Below, piece by piece: positions 51,674-59,106 of a stretch of DNA of 64,000 bases. The notes beneath the pieces were generated by a model. The model ran no database searches, was not told where the DNA came from, and worked only from the letters and a program-made list of their open reading frames with translations. Source of the DNA: an uncultured Muribaculaceae bacterium. GTDB lineage: Bacteria > Bacteroidota > Bacteroidia > Bacteroidales > Muribaculaceae. Position 1 is the first letter of the stretch, and each line of letters opens with the position of its first letter. The position numbers and the translations under genes are program-made. The DNA lies in the NCBI GenBank assembly GCA_910579995.1, contig CAJTWH010000016.1, positions 15,296 through 79,295 of the forward strand, given 5' to 3'.

Positions 51674-52217
51674 TATCGACCACGAAGAGCCGTCGTCGCT
51701 GTCGCGCATGGGCAATAAGCTGCTCAAGAGCGACTCGCTTGTCTACACCTATCTGCGGTCGATAGTATCTTCGCAATGCGCAGGTTGGACCGACATGCTC
51801 ATCGGCTTCATGCTCTTCGCTTGGCTCGACCTCAATCCATTCATTTCCACAATGATAGGTGCATTGTGCGGCGGTGTGGTAAACTGCATTATCAACTACC
51901 GCTTCACCTTCCATGCCGAGGGAGTGGACTGGCGCTCGGTGATTGTCAAATATGCTTTGGTATGGATCGGCTCAATGCTGCTCAACGCATACGGCACACA
52001 GGCAATTTACTATATTATCAGCGATTGGACATGGCTTGAGAATCTAGGCTTCAAACCCGACGGTTACTATGCCGCTGCGCGTATCTTCACATCGCTTGTG
52101 GTGTCGTGGTTCTGGAATTTTGTTATGCAGCGCTATTTTGTATACCGCAATATCTGGCTTGACCGCCATATCGTGAAGTACATGGACGCCGCAGGTATTA
52201 AAAAGGCAGAAAAATAA
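51651..52217 (+). CDS. GtrA-family membrane protein
   Basis: A 188-residue protein with four membrane segments (about residues 40-60, 65-85, 105-125, 145-165) and the family pattern TMIGALCGGVVNCIINYRFTFHAEG, then SWFWNFVMQRYFVYR. GtrA proteins are thought to help flip or handle polyprenyl- or lipid-linked sugars. It overlaps pgpA by 23 bp; a second ATG at 51666 is also possible. Its stop overlaps the next ATG by one base. Confidence 0.85.
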   Translation: MKSISMSDIDHEEPSSLSRMGNKLLKSDSLVYTYLRSIVSSQCAGWTDMLIGFMLFAWLDLNPFISTMIGALCGGVVNCIINYRFTFHAEGVDWRSVIVKYALVWIGSMLLNAYGTQAIYYIISDWTWLENLGFKPDGYYAAARIFTSLVVSWFWNFVMQRYFVYRNIWLDRHIVKYMDAAGIKKAEK

Positions 52218-52933
52218 TGGCAACAATGGATATTAAACAAACGGCCAAAACGGCCCGCAATGGTCTTCAGCAAGGCATTTATGCGGTTATCAATCCTTTC
52301 GTGCGCCTGCTCATACGCATGGGTGTGACGCCCAATATGGTTACTACCATCGGTATGCTCGGCAACCTCGCCGCATCGGCCCTTATGGTATGGTGTGCAA
52401 TAGAAGTGAGCCAGCACAACATGACGCCCGACTATGGCACAGTCACCCTTGCCGGAGCTCTTATCATCGGGTTCTCTCTCTTCGACATGCTCGACGGACA
52501 AGTCGCCCGCCTCGGCAACATGGCCTCAATCTACGGCGCCATGTACGACTCGGTGCTCGACCGCTATTGCGAGCTCTTCACCTTAGGAGGCATAGCGGCG
52601 TTCCTGCTCGCATGCGGCAATATATGGGGAGCCATAATCACTTTCCTCGCCCTTGTAGGCAGTATCATGGTAAGCTATGTGCGCGCCCGTGCCGAAGGCC
52701 TCGACATAGAGTGCAAGATAGGCTTCATGCAGCGCCCCGAGCGCGTGGTTGTCACAGAGGTTGCAGTAATAGCCACAGGTATCACCGGCATGAACCTCGA
52801 CCCGGCCTCGACATTCGACCCCAATCTCATCCTCACCGTAGCCATGGCTATCATAGCCGTATTCGCCAACATGACAGCCTTTGCCCGCCTCACCCACAGC
52901 CGCAAAGAGCTGATAAAATCAGGCCGTAAATGA
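52217..52933 (+). CDS. CDP-alcohol phosphatidyltransferase (phosphatidylinositol-phosphate synthase-like)
   Basis: A 238-residue membrane enzyme with the complete family motif D-x2-DG-x2-AR-x8-G-x3-D-x3-D (DMLDGQVAR, then GAMYDSVLD), about residues 93-115, and six hydrophobic segments. It exchanges CMP of CDP-diacylglycerol for an alcohol such as inositol phosphate or glycerol phosphate. Order after PgpA and GtrA and before a PAP2/Aur1-like gene matches the inositol-lipid locus of Bacteroides, so a phosphatidylinositol-phosphate synthase is the best guess. It overlaps the next gene by 4 bp. Confidence 0.85.
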   Translation: MATMDIKQTAKTARNGLQQGIYAVINPFVRLLIRMGVTPNMVTTIGMLGNLAASALMVWCAIEVSQHNMTPDYGTVTLAGALIIGFSLFDMLDGQVARLGNMASIYGAMYDSVLDRYCELFTLGGIAAFLLACGNIWGAIITFLALVGSIMVSYVRARAEGLDIECKIGFMQRPERVVVTEVAVIATGITGMNLDPASTFDPNLILTVAMAIIAVFANMTAFARLTHSRKELIKSGRK

Positions 52934-53868
52934 AACTTACCATGCCCGCCGCCCGCGAATCGGCATGGTGTGCCGGAGCCTTGATCCTGTGGCTTGCCGT
53001 CACGGCACTGTGCATAGGCTTCCGCCCCGAGCACGTGGTGATGGCTCTGCTGATTTTCGCATTGTTTTTCTTCAACGCCTCTTCCCGCCGACTTGTCATA
53101 GCGCTGGTGCCATTTTTCATCTTCGGCATATCATACGACTGGATGAACATCGTGCCCAACTACAAGGTAAATCCTGTAGATGTAGCCGGGCTTTATGAAA
53201 GCGAGAAAGGTCTATTCGGCATAGCCACAGCAGCAGGTACGCTCACGCCCAACGAATTCTTCGCCATACACCACTGCGCGCTGATGGACTTCTTCGCCGG
53301 CATATTCTATCTTTGCTGGGTACCCCTGCCGATAGTTTTCGGACTATATCTCTACTTCACACGCCGCAGCCGTTGGTATCTGCATTTCGCCTTGGTATTC
53401 CTTTTGGTCAACCTGCTCGGATTCGCCATCTACTATATCCATCCGGCCGCTCCGCCATGGTATGTGGCTCTCCACGGCTTCGAAGCCATAGAAGGCACAC
53501 CGGGCGATGTAGCCGGCCTCGGACGGTTCGATGAAATGACAGGGCTCGGAATATTCAACGGCCTCTATGCCCGCAACAGCAATGTATTCGCCGCCGTGCC
53601 ATCGCTCCACAGCGCATATACCCTTATCGCATTTATCTACGCCCTGATGAGCCGCGCGCCCAAAGGATGGGTGATAACTCTCGGTATTGTGACGCTCGGT
53701 ATATGGTTTACGGCTGTATATTCATCTCATCACTATATAATCGATGTCATGCTCGGCATAGCTACCGCATTGGCCGGAACAGCCCTGTTCGAGTGGCTGC
53801 TCATGCGCATAAAGCCTTTCGCCGGTTTTATTGCACGCTACGCCGCATATATCGAAATACCACGCTAA
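52930..53868 (+). CDS. PAP2/Aur1-like phosphotransferase (inositol phosphorylceramide synthase-like)
   Basis: A 312-residue membrane protein with about six membrane segments. The catalytic set of the PAP2_3/Aur1 type is present: HPAAPPWY (171-178), VPSLHSAY with His227 and SSHHYIID with His268 and Asp272 (HxxxD). Aur1-type enzymes move phosphoinositol from phosphatidylinositol to ceramide. Bacteroidales make sphingolipids, and the preceding genes could supply the donor, so an inositol-phosphorylceramide-type synthase is inferred. A plain lipid phosphatase cannot be excluded. Confidence 0.78.
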   Translation: MKLTMPAARESAWCAGALILWLAVTALCIGFRPEHVVMALLIFALFFFNASSRRLVIALVPFFIFGISYDWMNIVPNYKVNPVDVAGLYESEKGLFGIATAAGTLTPNEFFAIHHCALMDFFAGIFYLCWVPLPIVFGLYLYFTRRSRWYLHFALVFLLVNLLGFAIYYIHPAAPPWYVALHGFEAIEGTPGDVAGLGRFDEMTGLGIFNGLYARNSNVFAAVPSLHSAYTLIAFIYALMSRAPKGWVITLGIVTLGIWFTAVYSSHHYIIDVMLGIATALAGTALFEWLLMRIKPFAGFIARYAAYIEIPR

Positions 53869-53871
53869 ATC

Positions 53872-54729
53872 ATGTCTGAAAATCAAGATTTTTCACAATA
53901 CGAGATTCGTCCCGACGTACTCAACTACGACGATATCCGTCAGCTCGTGCCCAAGCTCGACGGCCATGAGAAACTTGTCAATTGGCTGTTGCACTTTCTA
54001 TCGGTCGACAAGGTAAATGCCGTACATCGCCGCAACTGCGACACCCCCGGTCCGGAATTTGTGCGACGAATGCTCATCGATGACTTCAAGATCAAACTGC
54101 GCGTTGATAATGAGGATATTCTCGCTCGCTTCACCGAAGGCCCGTTTATCACCGTGAGCAACCATCCTCTTGGTGCTCTCGACGGTATTGCGCTCATCTA
54201 TCTCATTACCCGCTACCGGCCCGAGTATAAAGTGATGGTCAACATGATTCTCAACAAAATCAGCGCCATGCGCCCCAATTTCATCGCCGTAGACGCTTGG
54301 GCAAGCGACGACCCGGCCAAACGTGCCGTATCGGTCAACGGTATCCGACAGGCCATCAAGCAGCTGCGCGACGGACATCCGGTAGGCTTCTTCCCCGCCG
54401 GAGCGATGAGCAAATCTACCCTGCGCGACGGCCTGCAGGACCGTCCTTGGCAGCCGTCGATACTTCAGATTATCGCACGCGCCAAAGTGCCGGTGATACC
54501 TATCTACTTCCACGACCGCAACAGTTGGTGGTGCGATTTCCTCGGGCATGCCTGCTGGCCTGCACGCTCGCTGCGCCTGCCGGCGGAAGTTTTCCGTAAA
54601 CTCGGCAAGACAATGCACATATCCATCGGCGAACCGATAAGCCCTGAAACACAGGCCACTTTCGCCACACCGGAAGAACTCGGACAATATCTGCGTGAAC
54701 AAACTTATAACCTTAAGAAACTCAAATAA
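53872..54729 (+). CDS. GlsA/PlsC-like acyltransferase in the lipid head-group locus
   Basis: A 285-residue acyltransferase with NHPLGALD (residues 97-104) as its HX4D motif and VGFFPAGAMSK as the second motif. Both features mirror the GlsA protein at 14448-15296, so the two are paralogues of one subfamily rather than ordinary PlsC. It begins 4 nt after the PAP2 gene and its stop overlaps the next gene by one base. It probably adds an acyl chain to a lipid made by this operon; the acceptor is unknown. Confidence 0.8.
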   Translation: MSENQDFSQYEIRPDVLNYDDIRQLVPKLDGHEKLVNWLLHFLSVDKVNAVHRRNCDTPGPEFVRRMLIDDFKIKLRVDNEDILARFTEGPFITVSNHPLGALDGIALIYLITRYRPEYKVMVNMILNKISAMRPNFIAVDAWASDDPAKRAVSVNGIRQAIKQLRDGHPVGFFPAGAMSKSTLRDGLQDRPWQPSILQIIARAKVPVIPIYFHDRNSWWCDFLGHACWPARSLRLPAEVFRKLGKTMHISIGEPISPETQATFATPEELGQYLREQTYNLKKLK

Positions 54730-55670
54730 TGGCTGAGAATAACGATACAAGCTATCAGGCTTCGCTAAAATCGCTCGATACCGAAGAGCATATCGACCTC
54801 TGGTTTTACCGTCCCATAGGCTACGCATGGGCTTGCCTCGCTCGTCGCCTCGGCATAACGCCCAACGCTATCACTATTGCGTCGATTTTCTTAGGAATTG
54901 GCGCCGGCATTGCATTCTATTATACCAATATCTGGATTAATGTACTCGGTATATTTTTGCTCATGTGGGCCAACAGTTTCGACAGCGCCGACGGACAGCT
55001 CGCCCGCATGACAAAGCAATATTCGCGCATAGGCCGCATTCTCGACGGTCTGTCGGGTGATATATGGTTTGCCACAATATATGTCAGTATCTGTCTGCGC
55101 GAAAACGCCACATCGCCGTTCTTTGCCGAACATCCGTGGCTGATATGGCTTATAGCTGTCACCGCCAGCATATTCCATGCCAAGCAGGCCGCAACCGCCG
55201 ACTACTACCGCCAGTTCCACCTCTACTTCCTCAAGGGAGCCGAGGGCAGCGAACTCGACAGCAGCAGCGTGCTGCGCAAAAAGTATGAGGAAATGCCTTG
55301 GCGCGGCAACTTCTGGGCAAAACTCGTGCTGTTCTTCTATACAAATTATACAGCTAATCAGGAAGCCCTCTCGCCTTGCATGCAGAAACTCCGCGAACAG
55401 CTTCGCGAATCGTTCGGCACAGGTGTGGCAAGCGAATCGTTCCGCGCCGCATTCCGCAAAGGCAGTCTGCCGCTGATGAAATATACCAACATCCTCTCGT
55501 TCAACTGGCGCTCCATAGCCTTGTTCGTGTCAGTGTTGATAGGTCGTCCTTGGCTATATTTCATGTTTGAGCTTGTGATTCTCAACGCTATCCTCATCTA
55601 TATGATATCGCGCCACGAGTCACTATGCCGCAAGCTCACAAGAGCCCTTAAAGCAGGAAAATACTCATAA
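54729..55670 (+). CDS. Second CDP-alcohol phosphatidyltransferase with a variant motif
   Basis: A 313-residue membrane protein with the motif DSADGQLAR (about residues 85-93), then eight residues and GRILDGLSGD. The last Asp of the canonical D-x3-D is replaced by Gly, with an Asp one place further on. This residue is the presumed catalytic base in the family, so the enzyme may use a shifted base or another reaction. A C-terminal cytoplasmic-looking stretch (about 165-250) is longer than in PgsA. Last gene of the operon. Which CDP-alcohol or CDP-lipid it uses is unknown. Confidence 0.78.
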   Translation: MAENNDTSYQASLKSLDTEEHIDLWFYRPIGYAWACLARRLGITPNAITIASIFLGIGAGIAFYYTNIWINVLGIFLLMWANSFDSADGQLARMTKQYSRIGRILDGLSGDIWFATIYVSICLRENATSPFFAEHPWLIWLIAVTASIFHAKQAATADYYRQFHLYFLKGAEGSELDSSSVLRKKYEEMPWRGNFWAKLVLFFYTNYTANQEALSPCMQKLREQLRESFGTGVASESFRAAFRKGSLPLMKYTNILSFNWRSIALFVSVLIGRPWLYFMFELVILNAILIYMISRHESLCRKLTRALKAGKYS

Positions 55671-55831
55671 TTTAAGTTTCGCAAGCGAAACTCGTTTATT
55701 TTGAGTTTAAAAAGTTTAATGTGTTTAGATATACCTCGGTAAAAGTAAACCATTTAAACTTTATAAACTGCGCTGAAAGCGCTCTAAACCTCAAGTATTT
55801 CAAGTTGCAAGGCAACTTGAAATACTTGAAT
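55670..55831 (+). repeat. AAGTTTCGC-family interspersed repeat, copy 2
   Basis: It begins TTTAAGTTTCGCAAGCGAAA directly after the operon stop, contains TTTATTTTGAGTTTAAA and CTGCGCTGAAAGCGC, and ends in a perfect 18-bp inverted repeat (55791-55808 with 55812-55829). It is in the opposite orientation to copy 1. Confidence 0.78.
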
Positions 55832-55849
55832 TCATAATAACATAGCAAA

Positions 55850-55883
55850 TCAGGGCTTCACCCGACAGCGGATGAAGCCCTGA
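55850..55883. terminator. Terminator-like hairpin between converging genes
   Basis: Perfect 11-bp arms TCAGGGCTTCA (55850-55860) and TGAAGCCCTGA (55873-55883) around a 12-nt loop, 19 nt beyond the flavodoxin stop on the minus strand. It has no long T-tract, but its position between convergent genes suits a two-way transcription stop. Confidence 0.6.
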
Positions 55884-55901
55884 TCCTAATGCAAAAACCA
55901 T

Positions 55902-56399
55902 TTATAATTCTTCTTTTACTTTTGCCGTCCACTTTTCGATACGGCTGTCGGTGAGGTCGGGGTGATTTACCTCGTCGAGGAGAAGGCCGCGCATTGTGGC
56001 TCCGTCGGCAGCGTCTGAGTGCTCAAATGAATACTCTGTTGCCGGATATTCGCCTATAAAGTTTGCTCCGGTGTCGCGCAGGCGGTCGTAGAGTATACCT
56101 ACCGCATTGCAGAATGTTTCGCTCATGCTTTCGTCGCCACAGCCGAAAATAGCGATTTTCTTGCCTTTGAGGTCAAGCACCTGCATGCCGGCAAGGAAGT
56201 CATACCAATCATCCTCGAGTTCGCCGTTGCCCCAAGTAGACGAACCGATTACGAGCAGGTCGTAATCACCTACCTTGTCGGGAGCAGTGTCGGCGACATC
56301 GTGAATGTCGGCGTCGGCCACGCCAAGAGCTTTGCCTATACGTCGGGCCACATCTGCTGTTGTGCCGGTAGCAGAACCGTAAAATATACCTGTTTTCAT
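55902..56399 (-). CDS. fldA: Flavodoxin
   Basis: A 165-residue FMN-binding electron carrier. The phosphate loop is FYGSATGTTADVA (residues 5-17), the FMN 50s loop VIGSSTWGNGELEDDW and the 90s loop GCGDESMSETFCNAVG are both present. Length and loop pattern fit long-chain flavodoxins, which replace ferredoxin under iron shortage. It stands alone; copy 3 of the AAGTTTCGC repeat fills its upstream region, and no consensus promoter is obvious there. Confidence 0.93.
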   Translation of the reverse strand: MKTGIFYGSATGTTADVARRIGKALGVADADIHDVADTAPDKVGDYDLLVIGSSTWGNGELEDDWYDFLAGMQVLDLKGKKIAIFGCGDESMSETFCNAVGILYDRLRDTGANFIGEYPATEYSFEHSDAADGATMRGLLLDEVNHPDLTDSRIEKWTAKVKEEL

Positions 56400-56407
56400 G
56401 TCGTTTT

Positions 56408-56547
56408 AGTGTTTATATATTTAAGTTTCGCAAGCGAAACTTGTTTACTTTGAGCTTAAAAGGTTTAACAAGTTTAGGTAGACTTTTTTTTAAACTACAT
56501 AAACTGCGCTGAAAGCGCTTTAAACTTGAATTTAATATATAAACACT
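56408..56547 (+). repeat. AAGTTTCGC-family interspersed repeat, copy 3, with 14-bp terminal inverted repeats
   Basis: The core (about 56420-56530) carries AAGTTTCGCAAGCGAAACTT, TTTGAGCTTAAA, ACTGCGCTGAAAGCGCTTTA as in the other copies. Flanking it, AGTGTTTATATATT (56408-56421) and its exact complement (56534-56547) form terminal inverted repeats, giving the outline of a small MITE-like unit between rmuC and fldA. Confidence 0.75.
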
Positions 56548-56556
56548 GAACTGACG

Positions 56557-57750
56557 TTATTGTTCGCCATCGTCTTCGGCTGAATAGCGTGGAGGAAGCG
56601 GCTTTTTCGATTTAGCCCCGAGTTGCTCAAGTTTTTGCGCTCGGGCAATCAGATTGCCGGGGCCGGCTGTAAGTTTGGAAAAGGCAGTGTTCCAAGCGTC
56701 GCGTGCAGTCGACAAGGACTTGTCGAGCCTATCCATATCATCAAGAAAGCCGCGCAGCTTATCAAGCATTTTACCGGCCTCGTCGGCTATGGCAAGTGCA
56801 TTGCGGTTCTGTTTGTCATGCCGCCACATCTGCTCGATTAGTTTGACAATCGACATCAGATGGGTGGGAGAGATGATAAGCACATGACTGTCGTATGCTG
56901 TCTGCCACAGTTTGGCGTCGAGATTCATGGCAGCAAGAAAGGCGCCCTCATGAGGAATAAACATGAGCACGTAGTCAAAGCGCCCGTCGCCTACTATATC
57001 CTGATATGATTTATTGCGCAATTCGGCTATATGCTTTTTCACTGAAGTGATATGGGCACGGGCATACTGCTCGCGGCCGGCCTCTGTGTCGGCATTAAGC
57101 ATGTTGATATAGTCTTGTATCGACACTTTTGAGTCGATTATAATTTTGCGCCCCTCGGTATAATTTATCACCACATCGGGTCGCAGGCGGTTACCGTCGG
57201 CTCCCATAACGGTTTCCTGCACCGTATACTCATAGCCTCTTCTGAAGCCGGCTTGCTCTAGTATATTGTCGAGTATCATCTCGCCCCAGTCGCCTTGAAG
57301 CTTAGAGTTGCCTTTGAGAGCGTCGGTAAGCCGGCGTGTCTCGCGCGATACGGTGTTGTTGAGATCCACGAGGTCGCGTATACGCTCGCCGAGAGAGAAA
57401 CGCTCCCGAGCCTCATTACTGTAATATTCCGATATCGAGCGCTTGAAGTTCTCAATATCAGCCTTCACCGGAGCAAGCACTTCGGCCAGTCCGTTGACGT
57501 TCTGGCGGCGCAAGGTCTCGGAGTTGAGTGCAAGTACCTTGCCGGCAAGTTGCGAGAACCGGTTCTCGAAGTCGGCGTTGATTTTGGCGAGGTCTTGCTT
57601 CTGACGCTCGAAAGCCTTGTCGGCTGCTGCAATGCGCTCGTTGAGGCGGGCATTTTCAATCCTCGCCGCCGAAAGCCGCGACCAAAGCACACCGGCACAC
57701 GCCACAGCGGCAACAAGCCCTGCGGCGAGAATGATTATCACCGATGTCAC
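56557..57750 (-). CDS. rmuC: RmuC-family DNA recombination protein
   Basis: A 397-residue protein with an N-terminal membrane anchor (residues 4-23), a coiled-coil of about 100 residues, and the RmuC nuclease-like core (LQGDWGEMILDNILEQAGF, RPDVVINYTEGRKIIIDSKVSI, with the D-x(n)-DxK pattern of PD-(D/E)XK folds). RmuC proteins limit inversions at short repeats. The start overlaps the HU-like gene by 4 bp. Confidence 0.93.
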   Translation of the reverse strand: MTSVIIILAAGLVAAVACAGVLWSRLSAARIENARLNERIAAADKAFERQKQDLAKINADFENRFSQLAGKVLALNSETLRRQNVNGLAEVLAPVKADIENFKRSISEYYSNEARERFSLGERIRDLVDLNNTVSRETRRLTDALKGNSKLQGDWGEMILDNILEQAGFRRGYEYTVQETVMGADGNRLRPDVVINYTEGRKIIIDSKVSIQDYINMLNADTEAGREQYARAHITSVKKHIAELRNKSYQDIVGDGRFDYVLMFIPHEGAFLAAMNLDAKLWQTAYDSHVLIISPTHLMSIVKLIEQMWRHDKQNRNALAIADEAGKMLDKLRGFLDDMDRLDKSLSTARDAWNTAFSKLTAGPGNLIARAQKLEQLGAKSKKPLPPRYSAEDDGEQ

Positions 57751-58040
57751 CGTATTACCCCGTCGACAGGATTTAGACGGCGCAGCAATGTTGCGCCGGG
57801 AGTAAATTCCATCACAATCTCCGGAGGCAGAAGCATACGCTTGCCGGTAGAGAGGTCTTGGCGTATCTCCTCATCGTGCTTCACGGTAGTGAATGTGCCG
57901 AATGTGGGCACAGCTACAGAATCAAGTTCTGAACCACACTGCTGAAGCACAACCGACAGCCCTTCTACAAGGGCGTCGACATCTTCGGCAGACCGACCTG
58001 TGCGTTCTGCCAGTATCTTGCGTAATTGTTTGTAATCCAT
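57747..58040 (-). CDS. HU/IHF-family DNA-binding protein
   Basis: A 97-residue HU-fold protein: helical N-terminal half (MDYKQLRKILAERTGRSAEDVDALVEGL) and the beta-arm half with VPTFGTFTTVKHDEEIRQDLSTGKRMLLPPEIVMEFTPG. The usual basic arm GRNPxTG is altered to DLSTGKRMLLPP, which is common in the divergent HU-like proteins of Bacteroidetes. The ATG at 58040 fits the family; a longer frame reaches into the porin gene. Probably cotranscribed with rmuC. Confidence 0.85.
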   Translation of the reverse strand: MDYKQLRKILAERTGRSAEDVDALVEGLSVVLQQCGSELDSVAVPTFGTFTTVKHDEEIRQDLSTGKRMLLPPEIVMEFTPGATLLRRLNPVDGVIR

Positions 58041-58056
58041 AATATTTGGAGAGATT

Positions 58057-59106
58057 TTAAAAATACAATACTGCACCGGCCACCAGTTTTGAATTATCAT
58101 CGGCCGAACCCTCGGGGTCATGGCCGTAGAAATACTGCTCATAGTTGACCTTGAAATCGAAATGCAGTTTCTGATAGCTCAACGAAGTTGTCGCTCCGAC
58201 TGTCAGGCGGCGACGTGCGGCAATATCCTGCGGAAGGACACCATCGACATACTGGCCGCTCGATCCGGCTGTAACGCCCTCGAAGCGAGACTGGACAGAA
58301 ACCCTGTTGGCCCAACGCCATTTTACCGGCCATCCGTAGTCGGCAAAGATACTGAAAGCCTGCGAGTTTTTCATCGGGCCGCAATAATGGCGGTAGATAT
58401 ACTCACCCTCTACATAGAGCTCGCCGCAGCGCCATTGAAGTGCGGCGTCGAGCTGATTGATACGGCAACCGGCACCTTTTCCGCCCGGCACGCGCGACAT
58501 AAATGCAATCTCGGGTGTAAGATAGTCAAATTTATAATTTGCTTTCACTGCATACGTAAAAGCGCTGTTCCACCGGGTATGGTCGGCCATGTCGGTGGAG
58601 TTGAAGACTCCGGCCTCGATATAAAGAGGAGTCTTTGACACCTGATAACCGGCCTTTACGCCTACCGAACGGAGGTTGCCATAGAGCGCCACAAGCCCGA
58701 CATCGGCAAAATAATATAGATGAGGAACACGGGATGACTCTACGCTGAAAGGCACACGCATTTGTCCGAGATATACTTGCAGACCGGTAGCAGGAGTGGC
58801 GCGCATAAAAACGTCGAGAAGCTTGATTTTTCCGCGGTCGCAGAAATCAACCTGCATGAAATAATCTACACGCGGCAACACGAAGCCGCCGGCACTCAGA
58901 CGCGCATTGCGGATTATGAAGCGCCCGTCGCCGGTTGTTGTAGACTGCTGATAGAAAGCGCGGAGAGTGCCGTGGAAAGTAGGAATATACTTCCACACAT
59001 CGGCATGCGAGGCTGAGTCTGCCTCGGTGGCCGACACCCCGAAAGCGCAGAGCAGAGAAAGCCCTGCCACGAGAGATTTAGTAATCGTAGACAAGTTCAA
59101 AATCAT
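58057..59106 (-). CDS. Porin of the OprO/OprP-like family
   Basis: A 349-residue outer-membrane barrel with a signal peptide (residues 1 to about 26). The strand pattern and the words GRFIIRNARLSAGGFVLPRVDYFMQVDFCDRGKIKLLDVFMRATP and VYLGQMRVPFSVE-RVPHLYY are those of phosphate-selective porin-like proteins. It ends in GAVLYF with a terminal Phe. Transport specificity is not known. It overlaps the end of the PCMD gene by 29 bp with the start at 59106. Confidence 0.8.
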   Translation of the reverse strand: MILNLSTITKSLVAGLSLLCAFGVSATEADSASHADVWKYIPTFHGTLRAFYQQSTTTGDGRFIIRNARLSAGGFVLPRVDYFMQVDFCDRGKIKLLDVFMRATPATGLQVYLGQMRVPFSVESSRVPHLYYFADVGLVALYGNLRSVGVKAGYQVSKTPLYIEAGVFNSTDMADHTRWNSAFTYAVKANYKFDYLTPEIAFMSRVPGGKGAGCRINQLDAALQWRCGELYVEGEYIYRHYCGPMKNSQAFSIFADYGWPVKWRWANRVSVQSRFEGVTAGSSGQYVDGVLPQDIAARRRLTVGATTSLSYQKLHFDFKVNYEQYFYGHDPEGSADDNSKLVAGAVLYF

